Below are positions 26,519-35,546 of a stretch of DNA of 64,000 nucleotides, piece by piece. Each line of letters begins with the position of its first letter. The first letter of the stretch is position 1. Origin of the DNA: Geothermobacter hydrogeniphilus. Its GTDB lineage: Bacteria > Desulfobacterota > Desulfuromonadia > Desulfuromonadales > Geothermobacteraceae. Where the stretch lies: NCBI RefSeq assembly GCF_002898515.1, contig NZ_PPFX01000024.1, positions 1 to 64,000 on the forward strand, given 5' to 3'. The translations under genes and the position numbers were made by a program. Under the pieces are notes generated by a model. The model did not search any database, was not told the origin of the DNA, and was given only the letters and a program-made list of their open reading frames with translations.

Positions 26519-26553
26519 AAAAGGGGGGAGCCGACCTTATGGACGGCTCCCCC
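26519..26553 (-). terminator. attenuating hairpin between aapJ and aapQ
   Basis: A 10-bp stem (GGGGGAGCCG / CGGCTCCCCC on the minus strand) is followed by a short TTTT. The short U-tract suggests partial termination or 3'-end protection of the aapJ message. Confidence 0.65.
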
Positions 26554-26566
26554 GGTTCTGCAATGG

Positions 26567-27586
26567 TTATTTGAACGGCGGTGAATACATCAGGCCGCCG
26601 TTGGTCCAGAGGGCATTGAGACCGCGCTCGAGGCCGAGGGTGGTTTTGGGGCCGACGTTGCGATCGAAAACCTCGCCGTAATTGCCGACCTGCTTGATGA
26701 TGTTGTAGGCCCACTTCTCATCCAGTCCCAGAGCCTTGCCGTTGCCGGGGATGACGCCGAGGAAACGCTTGATCGCGGGGTTCTTGCTCTTGAGCATCTG
26801 GTCAACATTCTTGGAGGTGATGCCTAGCTCTTCGGCATTGATCATCGCCAGCACGGCGAAGTCGACGATATCGCGGAACTGGTCGTCGCCGTGGCGAACA
26901 CAGGGTGCCAGCGGCTCCTTGGAGATGATTTCCGGCAGGATCACGTAGTCCTTCGGATTCGGGGCCACGGCGCGGGTACCGGCCAGCTGGGAGGCATCCG
27001 AGGTCAGCACGTCGCAACGTCCGGCGAAGAAGGTCTTGGCCAGCTCGGTGGTGTTTTCGATGACGACCGGCTTCCATTTCATGTTGTGGGAGCGGAAGAA
27101 GTCGGCGGCATTCTGCTCGGTGGTGGTGCCGGGCAGGACGCAGACGGTGGCGCCGTCAAGCTCTTTGGCGCTTTTGACGCCGAGCTTCTTGGGAACCAGG
27201 AAGCCCTGACCGTCGTAGTAGTTGACATGGACGAAGTTCAGTCCGAGCTGGGTTTCGCGGGTCAGGGTGCGGGTGGCGTTACGGGTCAGGACGTCGATCT
27301 CGCCCGACTGCAGGGCGGTGAAGCGCTGCTGGGCGGTCAGGGGGGTGAACTTGACCTTGCCGGCATCGCCGAAGATCGCCGCGGCGATGGCCCGGGCGGT
27401 GTCGACGTCCAGGCCCTTCCAGACCCCTTTTTCATCCGGCATGCCGAAGCCGAACACGCCGCCGTTGACGCCGGCCTGAATAAAGCCTTTTTTCTTCACC
27501 GCGTCGAGATCCTTGCCGGCAAAGGCGAGGCCCGCGCTCAGCAGTGATAGACACATCACCAGTGCCATGATTTTTGCCAGTTTCAT
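26567..27586 (-). CDS. aapJ: general L-amino-acid periplasmic binding protein AapJ
   Basis: A 339-residue solute-binding protein. The signal peptide LAKIMALVMCLSLLSAGLAFA is cleaved near residue 23, and the mature protein begins with the typical LDAVKKKGFIQAGVNGGVFGFGMPDE-type sequence; SGEIDVLTRNATRTLTRE belongs to the ligand site of Aap/Bzt receptors. GGAGGAAA precedes ATG 27586. It is the first gene of the operon and should deliver diverse L-amino acids to AapQMP. Confidence 0.94.
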   Translation of the reverse strand: MKLAKIMALVMCLSLLSAGLAFAGKDLDAVKKKGFIQAGVNGGVFGFGMPDEKGVWKGLDVDTARAIAAAIFGDAGKVKFTPLTAQQRFTALQSGEIDVLTRNATRTLTRETQLGLNFVHVNYYDGQGFLVPKKLGVKSAKELDGATVCVLPGTTTEQNAADFFRSHNMKWKPVVIENTTELAKTFFAGRCDVLTSDASQLAGTRAVAPNPKDYVILPEIISKEPLAPCVRHGDDQFRDIVDFAVLAMINAEELGITSKNVDQMLKSKNPAIKRFLGVIPGNGKALGLDEKWAYNIIKQVGNYGEVFDRNVGPKTTLGLERGLNALWTNGGLMYSPPFK

Positions 27587-27727
27587 CCGTTTCCTCCTCT
27601 GTTGTCGTTGGGGGGTTGAGAAAACAACCGGGTTGACCCGGCCATCAATAACCGATGTTAACCGCTTTTCGGCAAATGAAAAGTCGAAGTACCCGAAACG
27701 GTTGCATTTTCTGGACGTTAGCGGTGG

Positions 27728-27756
27728 AATATTGGCAATACCAAACCGGGATTCAA
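27728..27756 (-). promoter_or_regulatory. possible sigma-70 promoter for aapJQMP
   Basis: On the minus strand TTGAAT (27751-27756) and AATATT (27728-27733) are 17 bp apart, about 140 bp before the aapJ start. The -10 is poor, so this is tentative. Confidence 0.35.
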
Positions 27757-27873
27757 TTTCGGCAAACAGTGTTTTGTAAAATAAGGCAGGGACTGCGGTG
27801 CTGTCAAACAGAAACTGCAACCGGGGCGAAGGTCGTGTTCAGGGCAGAGAGGGGGAGGGAAACAGAGGTCGCG

Positions 27874-28002
27874 TCAGCCGCGGTTCTCCAGAGTCGTGGT
27901 CTGGATGGACGACTCGGGAACAGAGGGATTGCCCCCCCAGGAGACCAGCAGCAACGAGGCCCAGACCAGGCCGATGACAACAACCAGCAGACGTATCAAC
28001 AT
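27874..28002 (-). CDS. possible small single-pass membrane peptide
   Basis: An open frame of 42 codons encodes an N-terminal hydrophobic helix (LIRLLVVVIGLVWASLLLV) and a polar tail (SVPESSIQTTTLENRG). No clear ribosome-binding site lies upstream and no family is recognised. It sits alone in the gap between aapJ and the helicase. It could be a real small membrane protein or a chance frame. Confidence 0.3.
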   Translation of the reverse strand: MLIRLLVVVIGLVWASLLLVSWGGNPSVPESSIQTTTLENRG

Positions 28003-28207
28003 GGGCAGGTAATCTAGCGAAACCGGCGTCGGAAATCAAGTCAAAAGAAGGACGACCGGGAGCTTGTTTCGACAATCGGTTTCATGTTATTTTTCAACAC
28101 CGCACAGCGTGTCAACCGAAGGCCCGTCCAGTTCTGGAAGAGGGCTGTTTTTGTCCTGAATCCGTGAATATTTCGCCGGTTCAGGTTTGTTTTTTCAAGA
28201 GGTTCCC

Positions 28208-30256
28208 TTGATCGATTTCCATACCCTCAATCCTGAACAGTATGCCGCTGTTGAACACGGCGATGGTCCCCTGCTGCTGCTGGCCGGTGCCGGGTCCGGC
28301 AAGACCCGCGTCATCACCTACCGGATCGCCTACCTGGTGCTTGAGCGAGACATTCATCCGGGGCATATCCTCGCCATGACCTTCACCAACAAGGCGGCGC
28401 GTGAGATGCGCGAACGGGTTGCCGGTCTGATCGGCCGCAAGCGTACCGCGGCCATGACCATTTCCACCTTCCACTCCCTCTGCGTGCAGATTCTCAAGCA
28501 ACATATCGATCGGCTCGGCTACAAAAGAAACTTTTCCATCTATGCCGCCGCCGATCAGGTCCGGCTGATCAAGGATCTTATCGACCGGCATGTCAACAGC
28601 GGCGATCGGAGGATCGACGCCGCCCGCGTTCTCTGGATCATTTCCGACGCCAAGAACCGGCTGATTGCTCCGGAGGACTTCGCCCCGTTCCATGGTGATG
28701 AGTATCAGCTGGCGGCAGCGACGGTCTATCCCATTTACCAGAAGGCCCTCAAGGCCTACAACGCGGTTGATTTCGATGACCTGATCATGTTGACCGCCAG
28801 GTTGTTCAGGGATCATCCCGAGGCGCTGGAAGCCTGTCGGCAGTGTTACCGCTACCTGCTGGTGGACGAATACCAGGACACCAACGCCGCTCAGTACCAG
28901 CTGCTGCGGCAGCTGGCGGCGCATGGCAATCTCTGCGTGGTCGGTGATGATGATCAGTCGATCTACGGTTGGCGCGGCGCCGATCTCGGCAATATCCTCG
29001 ATTTTGAAAAGGACTTTCCCGGGACCCGGACCATCCGCCTGGAACAGAACTATCGCTCGACCGGCAATATTCTGGCTGCCGCCAACGCGGTGATCCGGTG
29101 CAATACCCGGCGCAAGGTGAAAAAACTCTGGACCGGTGACGGGGCCGGTGAGCCGCTGGAGATGATCGTCTGCCGCGATGAGGAGGATGAGGCCCTGCAG
29201 GTGGCCGAGCGTCTTCAGGTCGAACACTACCGGGGCCGGCCATGGAAGCATTTTGCCATTCTTTACCGCACCAACATTCAGTCGCGGGCTTTCGAGGAGC
29301 AGTTGCGCTACCTGGATATCCCCTATCGGCTGGTCGGCGGCCAGCAGTTCTACGACCGCAAGGAGGTCAAGGATGCCGTCGCCTACCTGAAGGTACTGCT
29401 CAACCCTTTCGATGAAGTCAACCTGCTGCGTATCCTCAACTATCCGAAACGCGGCATCGGTGCCACCAGTGCCGACCGCCTGATTCAACGCTCAAGCGAC
29501 CGCGACTGTTCCCTGTGGGAGGTGCTGCGCGATCCGTCGGGTGTCGATCTGAGTGATCAGGTGCGGGCTTCTCTGGCGCTTTTCGTGCGCCTGATCGAAA
29601 CTTGGCGGTACCGGCTGCGCGACAGCCTTGATCTGACCGCCTCGGTCGCCGAGCTCTTCAGGGAACTCGACCTGGACGGGGAGATCAACCGTTCGACCGA
29701 TGACCGGATCAAGGCGGAACGACGGCGCGAGTTTCTGCAGGACGTGATCAACGCCCTGGCTTCCTATCAGCAGCGCGAAGCGGAACCGACCCTCGCCGGG
29801 TTTCTGGAAAAAGTCTCCCTGCTCGATGATGAGCAGCAGGATGACAAGGACGCTGACGAAGAGGATGTTGTCACCCTGATGAGTCTGCACAGCAGCAAGG
29901 GACTCGAGTTCCCGATGGTTTTCCTGGTCGGGATGGAAGAGGAATACCTGCCGCACAAGAATTCTCTCGAGGCCGCGGCCGACGGAGGTGAGGCCACCGC
30001 TCCGATCGAGGAAGAGCGGCGGCTCTTTTATGTCGGTATCACCCGGGCGCGGCGGCAGCTGGTGCTGACCCGTGCCGAGGAACGAAAAAAATACGGCAAG
30101 GCTCTCAAGCGCGAGCCGAGCCGTTTCCTCGCCGAGATTCCCGAGGACCTGCTGCAGGCGCGCAGTTCTTCGGTGCCGCGTCAGGCCAGTGAAGCGGAGC
30201 AGCAGCAACAGGCCGGTCATTTTTTCAGTGGGATTCAATCCCTGCTGGGAGAGTGA
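28208..30256 (+). CDS. Rep/UvrD-family ATP-dependent DNA helicase
   Basis: A 682-residue superfamily 1A helicase. Visible motifs are AGAGSGKTR (motif I), TFTNKAAREMRER (Ia), VDEYQDTNAAQY (II), VVGDDDQSIYGWRGAD (III), LEQNYRST (IV), VTLMSLHSSKGLEFPMVF (V) and ERRLFYVGITRARRQL (VI). The length and the lack of a C-terminal Tudor-like tail fit Rep better than UvrD/PcrA. TTG 28208 is chosen because AAGAGG lies five bases before it and family similarity (IDFHTLNPEQYAAVEHGDGP) starts there. Acts in replication-fork progression and repair. Confidence 0.92.
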   Translation: MIDFHTLNPEQYAAVEHGDGPLLLLAGAGSGKTRVITYRIAYLVLERDIHPGHILAMTFTNKAAREMRERVAGLIGRKRTAAMTISTFHSLCVQILKQHIDRLGYKRNFSIYAAADQVRLIKDLIDRHVNSGDRRIDAARVLWIISDAKNRLIAPEDFAPFHGDEYQLAAATVYPIYQKALKAYNAVDFDDLIMLTARLFRDHPEALEACRQCYRYLLVDEYQDTNAAQYQLLRQLAAHGNLCVVGDDDQSIYGWRGADLGNILDFEKDFPGTRTIRLEQNYRSTGNILAAANAVIRCNTRRKVKKLWTGDGAGEPLEMIVCRDEEDEALQVAERLQVEHYRGRPWKHFAILYRTNIQSRAFEEQLRYLDIPYRLVGGQQFYDRKEVKDAVAYLKVLLNPFDEVNLLRILNYPKRGIGATSADRLIQRSSDRDCSLWEVLRDPSGVDLSDQVRASLALFVRLIETWRYRLRDSLDLTASVAELFRELDLDGEINRSTDDRIKAERRREFLQDVINALASYQQREAEPTLAGFLEKVSLLDDEQQDDKDADEEDVVTLMSLHSSKGLEFPMVFLVGMEEEYLPHKNSLEAAADGGEATAPIEEERRLFYVGITRARRQLVLTRAEERKKYGKALKREPSRFLAEIPEDLLQARSSSVPRQASEAEQQQQAGHFFSGIQSLLGE

Positions 30257-30272
30257 GCCTGCAATCGCTGTG

Positions 30273-30286
30273 CTCACTGATTCAGG
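30273..30286. repeat. solitary terminal repeat of the MITE-like element
   Basis: CTCACTGATTCAGG, identical to the right terminus of the 162-bp elements, stands alone 17 bp after the helicase stop. It is probably an eroded insertion. Confidence 0.55.
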
Positions 30287-30331
30287 TTAAGAACTGAGCG
30301 TATCGGGTCGAAGAGTTGAAAGAGTTTCCGG

Positions 30332-32407
30332 GTGGATGAACACCCCAACTTTTTCCACGAGGCGGCCATGTTGCCGAAACCTGAGGACAGTCTGTTTTTC
30401 CAGAGCCTGCCGCTGCCGGCCCTGCTGGCCGATGCCGCGGCCGAAGTCATCGCTGTCAACCACCTGTTCCGACAGTGTTACTCGTCCACGTTGTCCAGTC
30501 GTCATTCCTTTGATATCCACCCGGGAGACAACCTCCCCTGGTTGCAGCCGGTGCTGCAGGTGGTTGCCCCCGAGCCGGTCCGGGAGGATTCGGTCATCGG
30601 CCCCTGCGGACGACGGCAGCGGGTTCTGCTCGGCCGTCTGGATATGGAAGGCAGGTCGCTGTGGCTGGTACTCTTCCCCGGCCGGAACGGAGACGGCGAC
30701 AGGGAGACGGATCTTTGCCCGGCGATCTTTGACAGCCTGCCCGATCCGGTCTGCCTGCTCGATGTCGAAACGTTTTGTATCCTGGGCGCCAACCGGGCTT
30801 TCCATGAAAAATTTGCCGGTTCCGCCGTTAGCGACCTGATCGGCAGCACCTGTCATGAGGTGACCCACCATTCGCCGACGCCCTGCAGTCTCAGCGAGCA
30901 TCATTGCGCGTTGCGGGAGGTGCTGCGCACCGGGAAGACGGTATGTACCGATCATCTGCATACTTCTTCTGACGGGGATGAGGAGGTTTTCGAGACTATC
31001 GCCTCACCGTTGCGCGACACCACCGGGGCCATCAGTCGGGTGGTTTATATTCTGCGCGATGTCAGCGACAAGTGCCGTTCGGCGGATGAAATCCGGCAGC
31101 TTTCCAATTACGACAAGTTGACCGGACTGCCCAACCGACTCCTTTTTCAGGAGCGCCTGCGCCAGGACATCGAACGGGCGGGGCGCGACAGCTGTTCGAT
31201 CGCGGTGATGTTCCTTGACCTGGATCGCTTCAAGGGCATCAACGATACTCTCGGCCACAATGTCGGCGACAAGCTGCTCAAGGCGGTCGGGTTGCGGCTG
31301 GCGGATTGTCTGCGCCGTCATGATCTGGTGGCTCGGGTCGGTGGTGACGAGTTTGTCGTGGTTTTGCCGCGATTGAATATTGAGGATGAGGCGCACGTGG
31401 TGGTGAAGCGGACCCTGGAATCGTTATCGGATGCGTTCGATATTGACGGGCAGGAGGTTTTCTGCACTGTCAGTATCGGCCTGGCATTTTATCCGCATGA
31501 CGGACAGGACGAGGATGCCCTGTTGAAGAACGCCGAGTTCGCCATGTACCAGGCCAAAGAACAGGGGCGCAACACCTGGCAGCGTTTTTCGTTGGAGACC
31601 AATGCCGGTGCGGTGGAGAAGCTGGTTCTGGAAACCGGCCTGCGTCATGCTCTTGAGCGGGGTGAGTTGTTTCTGCATTACCAGCCGCAGGTGAGAACGT
31701 CCGACGGGCACCCGGTCGGTGCCGAGGCCCTGTGCCGCTGGCAGCATCCCTACCTCGGGCTGGTGCCGCCGATGAAGTTCATTCCATTGGCCGAGGAAAC
31801 CGGCCTGATTCTGCCGATCGGCGCCTGGGTGCTGGAAGAGGCCTGCCGCCAGAGTGTCGCCTGGCAGTTGCAGGGTTTGCCGCCGATTCGCATCGGCATC
31901 AATCTTTCTGGTCGCCAGTTCAAAGACAAGCATCTGGTCGACAAGATTGCCGAAATTCTGGACCGGACCGGTGTCGATCCGGACCTGGTTGAGTTGGAAC
32001 TGACGGAAAGTATGTTGATGGATGACGCTCGCGGGACGGCCGAGATGTTGCAGAAGCTGCGTGGTCTCGGCGTCCATCTGGCGATCGACGATTTCGGTAC
32101 CGGTTATTCATCTCTCAGCTACCTGAAGCATTTCCCTATCGATCGGGTGAAAATTGATCGTTCCTTCGTGATGGATCTTGAGGGGGGTGGTGACGATGCC
32201 GCCATTGCCGGTGCCATCATCGCCATGGCGCAGAGTCTCAACCTGGCGACCATCGCCGAGGGAGTCGAGACAGAGGGACAGCTCGAATTTCTGCGTGAAC
32301 GGGGTTGTGAGGAGATCCAGGGTTTTTACTTCGGCAAGCCGATGGCGGCCGAGGATTTTGCCGCCTACCTGCTCCGGGAAGCCGGGAACAGGTCCGGGAC
32401 CGGCTGA
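30332..32407 (+). CDS. PAS-GGDEF-EAL protein (c-di-GMP turnover)
   Basis: A 691-residue signalling protein. A PAS-like sensor (about 130-250, with CH and other Cys/His residues such as [14 protein letters not shown]) precedes a GGDEF domain with an intact [11 protein letters not shown] (about 337) and an EAL domain with VGAEALCRW (about 465) plus [10 protein letters not shown]. Both catalytic motifs are intact, so it may make or break cyclic di-GMP depending on its signal. No membrane segment is evident. GTG 30332 gives the longest form; ATG 30368, with GAGG before it, is a fair alternative. Confidence 0.9.
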   Translation: MDEHPNFFHEAAMLPKPEDSLFFQSLPLPALLADAAAEVIAVNHLFRQCYSSTLSSRHSFDIHPGDNLPWLQPVLQVVAPEPVREDSVIGPCGRRQRVLLGRLDMEGRSLWLVLFPGRNGDGDRETDLCPAIFDSLPDPVCLLDVETFCILGANRAFHEKFAGSAVSDLIGSTCHEVTHHSPTPCSLSEHHCALREVLRTGKTVCTDHLHTSSDGDEEVFETIASPLRDTTGAISRVVYILRDVSDKCRSADEIRQLSNYDKLTGLPNRLLFQERLRQDIERAGRDSCSIAVMFLDLDRFKGINDTLGHNVGDKLLKAVGLRLADCLRRHDLVARVGGDEFVVVLPRLNIEDEAHVVVKRTLESLSDAFDIDGQEVFCTVSIGLAFYPHDGQDEDALLKNAEFAMYQAKEQGRNTWQRFSLETNAGAVEKLVLETGLRHALERGELFLHYQPQVRTSDGHPVGAEALCRWQHPYLGLVPPMKFIPLAEETGLILPIGAWVLEEACRQSVAWQLQGLPPIRIGINLSGRQFKDKHLVDKIAEILDRTGVDPDLVELELTESMLMDDARGTAEMLQKLRGLGVHLAIDDFGTGYSSLSYLKHFPIDRVKIDRSFVMDLEGGGDDAAIAGAIIAMAQSLNLATIAEGVETEGQLEFLRERGCEEIQGFYFGKPMAAEDFAAYLLREAGNRSGTG

Positions 32408-32428
32408 GGGTCCTGTTTTTGCTCAGGA

Positions 32429-32743
32429 TTATTTCAACAGCAACAGGATGACGACGCCCGCCGCCAGAATCCCGCCGGCCAGTACGATCCAGCGTCCCGA
32501 GGATCCTCGCGGGGCGTTCGTCGTTTCCAGTTCGCCGATCACCGGAAAGCGTTCGATCACACTGCGGACATGCGGGGCGCTCCTGAGTTCTTCGGTCAGG
32601 TCGCTGCCCGCCTGATGGGCGCCCCGGTGATCGCCGTTCGCCCACAACGGGCTGTCGCTGACATCGTAAACCTTGCCGTTGACGGCAAAACAGGCCCTGC
32701 GCCCGTCCCGTCCGTCGCACTGTCGCAATTCATCTCTGGTCAT
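32429..32743 (-). CDS. cytochrome b5-like heme-binding protein with C-terminal membrane anchor
   Basis: A 104-residue protein. The N-terminal domain (about 1-75) shows the bacterial cytochrome b5-like pattern: LRQCDGRDGRRACFAVNGKVYDVSDSPLW then HRGAHQAGSDLTEELRSAPH, where the spaced His residues probably bind heme. A single hydrophobic helix at the C-terminus (WIVLAGGILAAGVVILLLL) makes it tail-anchored, with the heme domain predicted in the cytoplasm. GAGAGAAT before ATG 32743 favours this start over one four codons upstream. The redox partner is unknown. Confidence 0.8.
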   Translation of the reverse strand: MTRDELRQCDGRDGRRACFAVNGKVYDVSDSPLWANGDHRGAHQAGSDLTEELRSAPHVRSVIERFPVIGELETTNAPRGSSGRWIVLAGGILAAGVVILLLLK

Positions 32744-32883
32744 AGATTCTCTCATTTATGCTGAACCGTTTTTTCAACAACTTACTGGCAATTGCTCTGA
32801 AATTCAGGTAGAAATGGGGAACTGTCTTTTTTGTTGAGGCCGTCCCGGGAAGCGGTCTCCCTGTCCCTGATCTGAAAACGACC

Positions 32884-33801
32884 ATGTATCTGAAATATTT
32901 CGGCCTGGACGAAGCCCCCTTTTCCCTGACTCCCGACCCTGATTTCTACTACGGTTGTCCCGGACATCAACGTGCCCTGGATGTTCTCGTCACGGCCCTT
33001 GAGTCCGGCGAAGGCATTATCAAGATAACCGGTGAAGTCGGCACCGGCAAGACCCTGCTCTGTCGCAAGCTGCTGGAGAACCTGCGCCCGACCCATCAGA
33101 CCGCCTATCTGCCGAACCCGCTGCTCGGTCCGGTTGAACTGCATCGGGCGATCGCCGAGGAGATCGTCGCCGGGGCGGTTCCCGCGGGTGCCACCATGCA
33201 TGACCTGCAGAAGTTGATTCAGCAGCGGGCCCTGGAACTCAATCGGGAGGGCCGGAAAGTCGTGGTCTGCATCGACGAGGCCCAGGCGATGTCGGATGTC
33301 AGCCTTGAGGCGCTGCGGCTGCTCAGCAATCTTGAAACCGAAAAACGGAAGCTGCTGCAGATCGTTCTGTTCGCCCAGCCCGAACTTGACGTGCGCCTGG
33401 AGCAGACGATGCTGCGCCAGTTGCGGCAGCGCATCAGCTTCGCGCATCACCTGGTCCCGTTAAACCGGGACGGGGTCCATGACTATATCAAACACCGGGT
33501 GCTGATCGCCGGACGACGTGACGGCGCCCTGTTCACCTCCCCGGCCATGGATGCCGTGGCCCGGGCCAGTAAGGGAGTTCCTCGGCTGGTCAATATTCTC
33601 TGCCACAAGGCCCTGCTGGACTGCTTCCGTCAGAATGACCGTACCGTTGACCGTCGACATGTCATTGCGGCCGTCCGGGACACCTCCGAAGTACAGAACC
33701 CCTTCCAGTGGAAACTCTCCCCCAGTCTCTTCTGGGGTATCGCCCTGGTCACCCTGGTGGAACTGGTCCTGATTGTTGTGCTGTTGAAGAACAATCTGTG
33801 A
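32884..33801 (+). CDS. ExeA/MshM-like AAA ATPase
   Basis: A 305-residue ATPase that starts MYLKYFGLDEAPFSLTPDPDFYY, the hallmark of the ExeA/GspA/MshM group. Walker A is GEVGTGKTLL (about 50-59) and Walker B is VVVCIDEAQAMS (about 124-135). A membrane segment closes the C-terminus (FWGIALVTLVELVLIVVLL). Relatives assemble secretins for type II secretion or type IV pili, but no pilus or secretin genes lie nearby. The peptidoglycan-binding domain of ExeA is absent. Confidence 0.88.
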   Translation: MYLKYFGLDEAPFSLTPDPDFYYGCPGHQRALDVLVTALESGEGIIKITGEVGTGKTLLCRKLLENLRPTHQTAYLPNPLLGPVELHRAIAEEIVAGAVPAGATMHDLQKLIQQRALELNREGRKVVVCIDEAQAMSDVSLEALRLLSNLETEKRKLLQIVLFAQPELDVRLEQTMLRQLRQRISFAHHLVPLNRDGVHDYIKHRVLIAGRRDGALFTSPAMDAVARASKGVPRLVNILCHKALLDCFRQNDRTVDRRHVIAAVRDTSEVQNPFQWKLSPSLFWGIALVTLVELVLIVVLLKNNL

Positions 33802-34294
33802 CCGGGGCGCTGCCCGTTTCATTTCCCCTGCCTGCTCCTTTCCTGGAACCTGCCTGAGGGCTGATCGGCCGGTCTCTCCACTGCATTTTCCCAGCTGTTT
33901 ACCGTAAAAACGACTCCGGATATTCAAGAAAAAAACTTAACTTTTTCAACGCGCTGCCGATTGTATTGAAAGAGGGCAATAACAACGCATGGTTCGGGGG
34001 GAAGATCAGGCGGAAAAATTTTTTCAATCGGCTTGCAAATTTTGAAATCTGCGGTAAAAGAAGTACCGGTGATTGTTAGGAAATAATTATTAAATAGAAC
34101 CATTTTGGTTTTTTTTCGACGACTGCCACCGTCGTAATCGGGAGGATGCCGGATTTCCCGGGATTCCCAGTAAAAAAATTGAAAGGACGCGGATCTTGTC
34201 GCCGGGCCGGATCTCATCTGACAGGGTTTACCGGTTTTATGGGCAATGTTGTCCGTATGGCCGTTCGCACCAAACTTTCTGGTAAGGAGGCGCT
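33802..34294 (+). other. long AT-rich leader of the porin-cytochrome cluster
   Basis: About 490 bp without a gene. It is more AT-rich than its surroundings between about 33900 and 34190 and likely holds the promoter and regulatory sites of the electron-conduit genes. No convincing -24/-12 element, cyclic-dinucleotide riboswitch or terminator was found. TAAGGAGG lies directly before the porin start. Confidence 0.5.
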
Positions 34295-35530
34295 ATGAAG
34301 AATTGCTCAAGGATCTTGGCCTTGCTGGCAGCTGTGCTGCTGGTCGGCATGGTCTGCCAGGCTTCGGCCGCGACCCGGATCAGTGGGCGCGCGAGTACCG
34401 AATTCGAATGGTATGACAATGCCGATGAGGATACGGCCACCCCGATCTACCAGTACCTGTTGTTCAATGCCACCGATATCGCCGATACGGGCTGGGCTTT
34501 CAGGGGCTACGGCCGCCTGGCGGACGATCCCTCCGATGAGGCGGACGTCGATTCCGAGTTCTATTACGGGTACCTCGAAAAACGGAACCTGGTCACCAAT
34601 CTCGACCTCAAGCTGGGACGGCAGTTCATTTCCACCAGCGCCGGGGCATCGGTGATGGACGGGCTCTACCTCAACTACAACAACCTGGGGCCGGTCGATC
34701 TCGCTTTCTTCGGTGGCGGGGACGTCAAGTTCGACGACAACTACAGTACCGGAGACTGGATCGTCGGCGGAGAGGTCTCTTCCGACCGCTTGATCAAGAA
34801 CCTCGCGGCGGGATTTTCTTACCTGCAGAAATGGGAGGATGAAGAGCTCGGCTACGAGCTGTTCGGTCTTGATCTCGACTACAACCTGCCCAACCTGATG
34901 CGCTTCTACAGCGAGACCCAGTACAGCTGGCTGACCGACGAAGTCACCTATTTTCTGCTCGGCGCCAAGTATTACCGGGATTCCAGATGGTCGTTGCGGG
35001 CCGAATATCTCTACTCGCTGCCGGTCTTCTCTTCGACCTCGATCTACTCGGTCTTTGCCGTCGACGAATACGAAGAGGCCCTGCTCGAATTCAACTATCT
35101 GATCCGAACCGGCCTGAACGCCTACGGCCGCTATACCCATGAATTCTACCAGAGCACCAGTGATGCCGATGTCTTTGAGGCCGGGCTGGAGATGCAGCGG
35201 GTCGCGAAGCTTTCCGGTTACCTGGTCGGCACATACCGGCTGGATGATGAGGGGCAGGATCTTATGGGGATCAAGATCCGGGTCGCCTATCTTTTCCATC
35301 CCCGGTTCGAGGCCGGTGTCGGCGCTCATATCGACGTACTTGAACGGCAGATCGGCTTTCTCGGTGATCAGTACAACGATGAGGATGACACCACCAGCCA
35401 GCGTTACTGGGTCGACGCGACCGCCTACCTGACCGAGAAGATCAATCTTCAGGGAAAACTCGAAACGGTCAAGAGCGACCTGTGGGATAAGTATTTTCGG
35501 GGCCGTTTGCGCCTGAATTACCTCTTTTGA
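34295..35530 (+). CDS. outer-membrane beta-barrel porin of a porin-cytochrome conduit
   Basis: A 411-residue protein with a signal peptide (LALLAAVLLVGMVCQASA, cleavage near residue 26) and an alternating polar/aromatic pattern of beta strands throughout, ending ...GRLRLNYLF with a C-terminal Phe, the usual outer-membrane barrel signature. It is acidic in the loops (EFEWYDNADEDTATP, DEYEEALLEF). It stands first, followed 16 bp later by a decaheme and then a 13-heme cytochrome. This is the gene set of porin-cytochrome conduits, in which a barrel embeds a periplasmic cytochrome. It is not obviously MtrB- or OmbB-like by eye. Confidence 0.82.
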   Translation: MKNCSRILALLAAVLLVGMVCQASAATRISGRASTEFEWYDNADEDTATPIYQYLLFNATDIADTGWAFRGYGRLADDPSDEADVDSEFYYGYLEKRNLVTNLDLKLGRQFISTSAGASVMDGLYLNYNNLGPVDLAFFGGGDVKFDDNYSTGDWIVGGEVSSDRLIKNLAAGFSYLQKWEDEELGYELFGLDLDYNLPNLMRFYSETQYSWLTDEVTYFLLGAKYYRDSRWSLRAEYLYSLPVFSSTSIYSVFAVDEYEEALLEFNYLIRTGLNAYGRYTHEFYQSTSDADVFEAGLEMQRVAKLSGYLVGTYRLDDEGQDLMGIKIRVAYLFHPRFEAGVGAHIDVLERQIGFLGDQYNDEDDTTSQRYWVDATAYLTEKINLQGKLETVKSDLWDKYFRGRLRLNYLF

Positions 35531-35546
35531 GTAAAGGAGCAAGCAT

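Noticed and set aside
28181-29488. A 435-codon minus-strand open frame opposite the Rep-like helicase
   Set aside because: The plus strand holds all helicase motifs; the minus frame has no recognisable domain.
30332-30367. ATG 30368 as the definite start of the PAS-GGDEF-EAL gene
   Set aside because: GAGG lies before it, but GTG 30332 is also possible; the evidence does not decide, so it is kept only as an alternative.
33802-34294. A cyclic-dinucleotide (GEMM-type) riboswitch before the porin gene
   Set aside because: Such elements often precede cytochrome genes in Geobacter, but the conserved core sequences are not present here.
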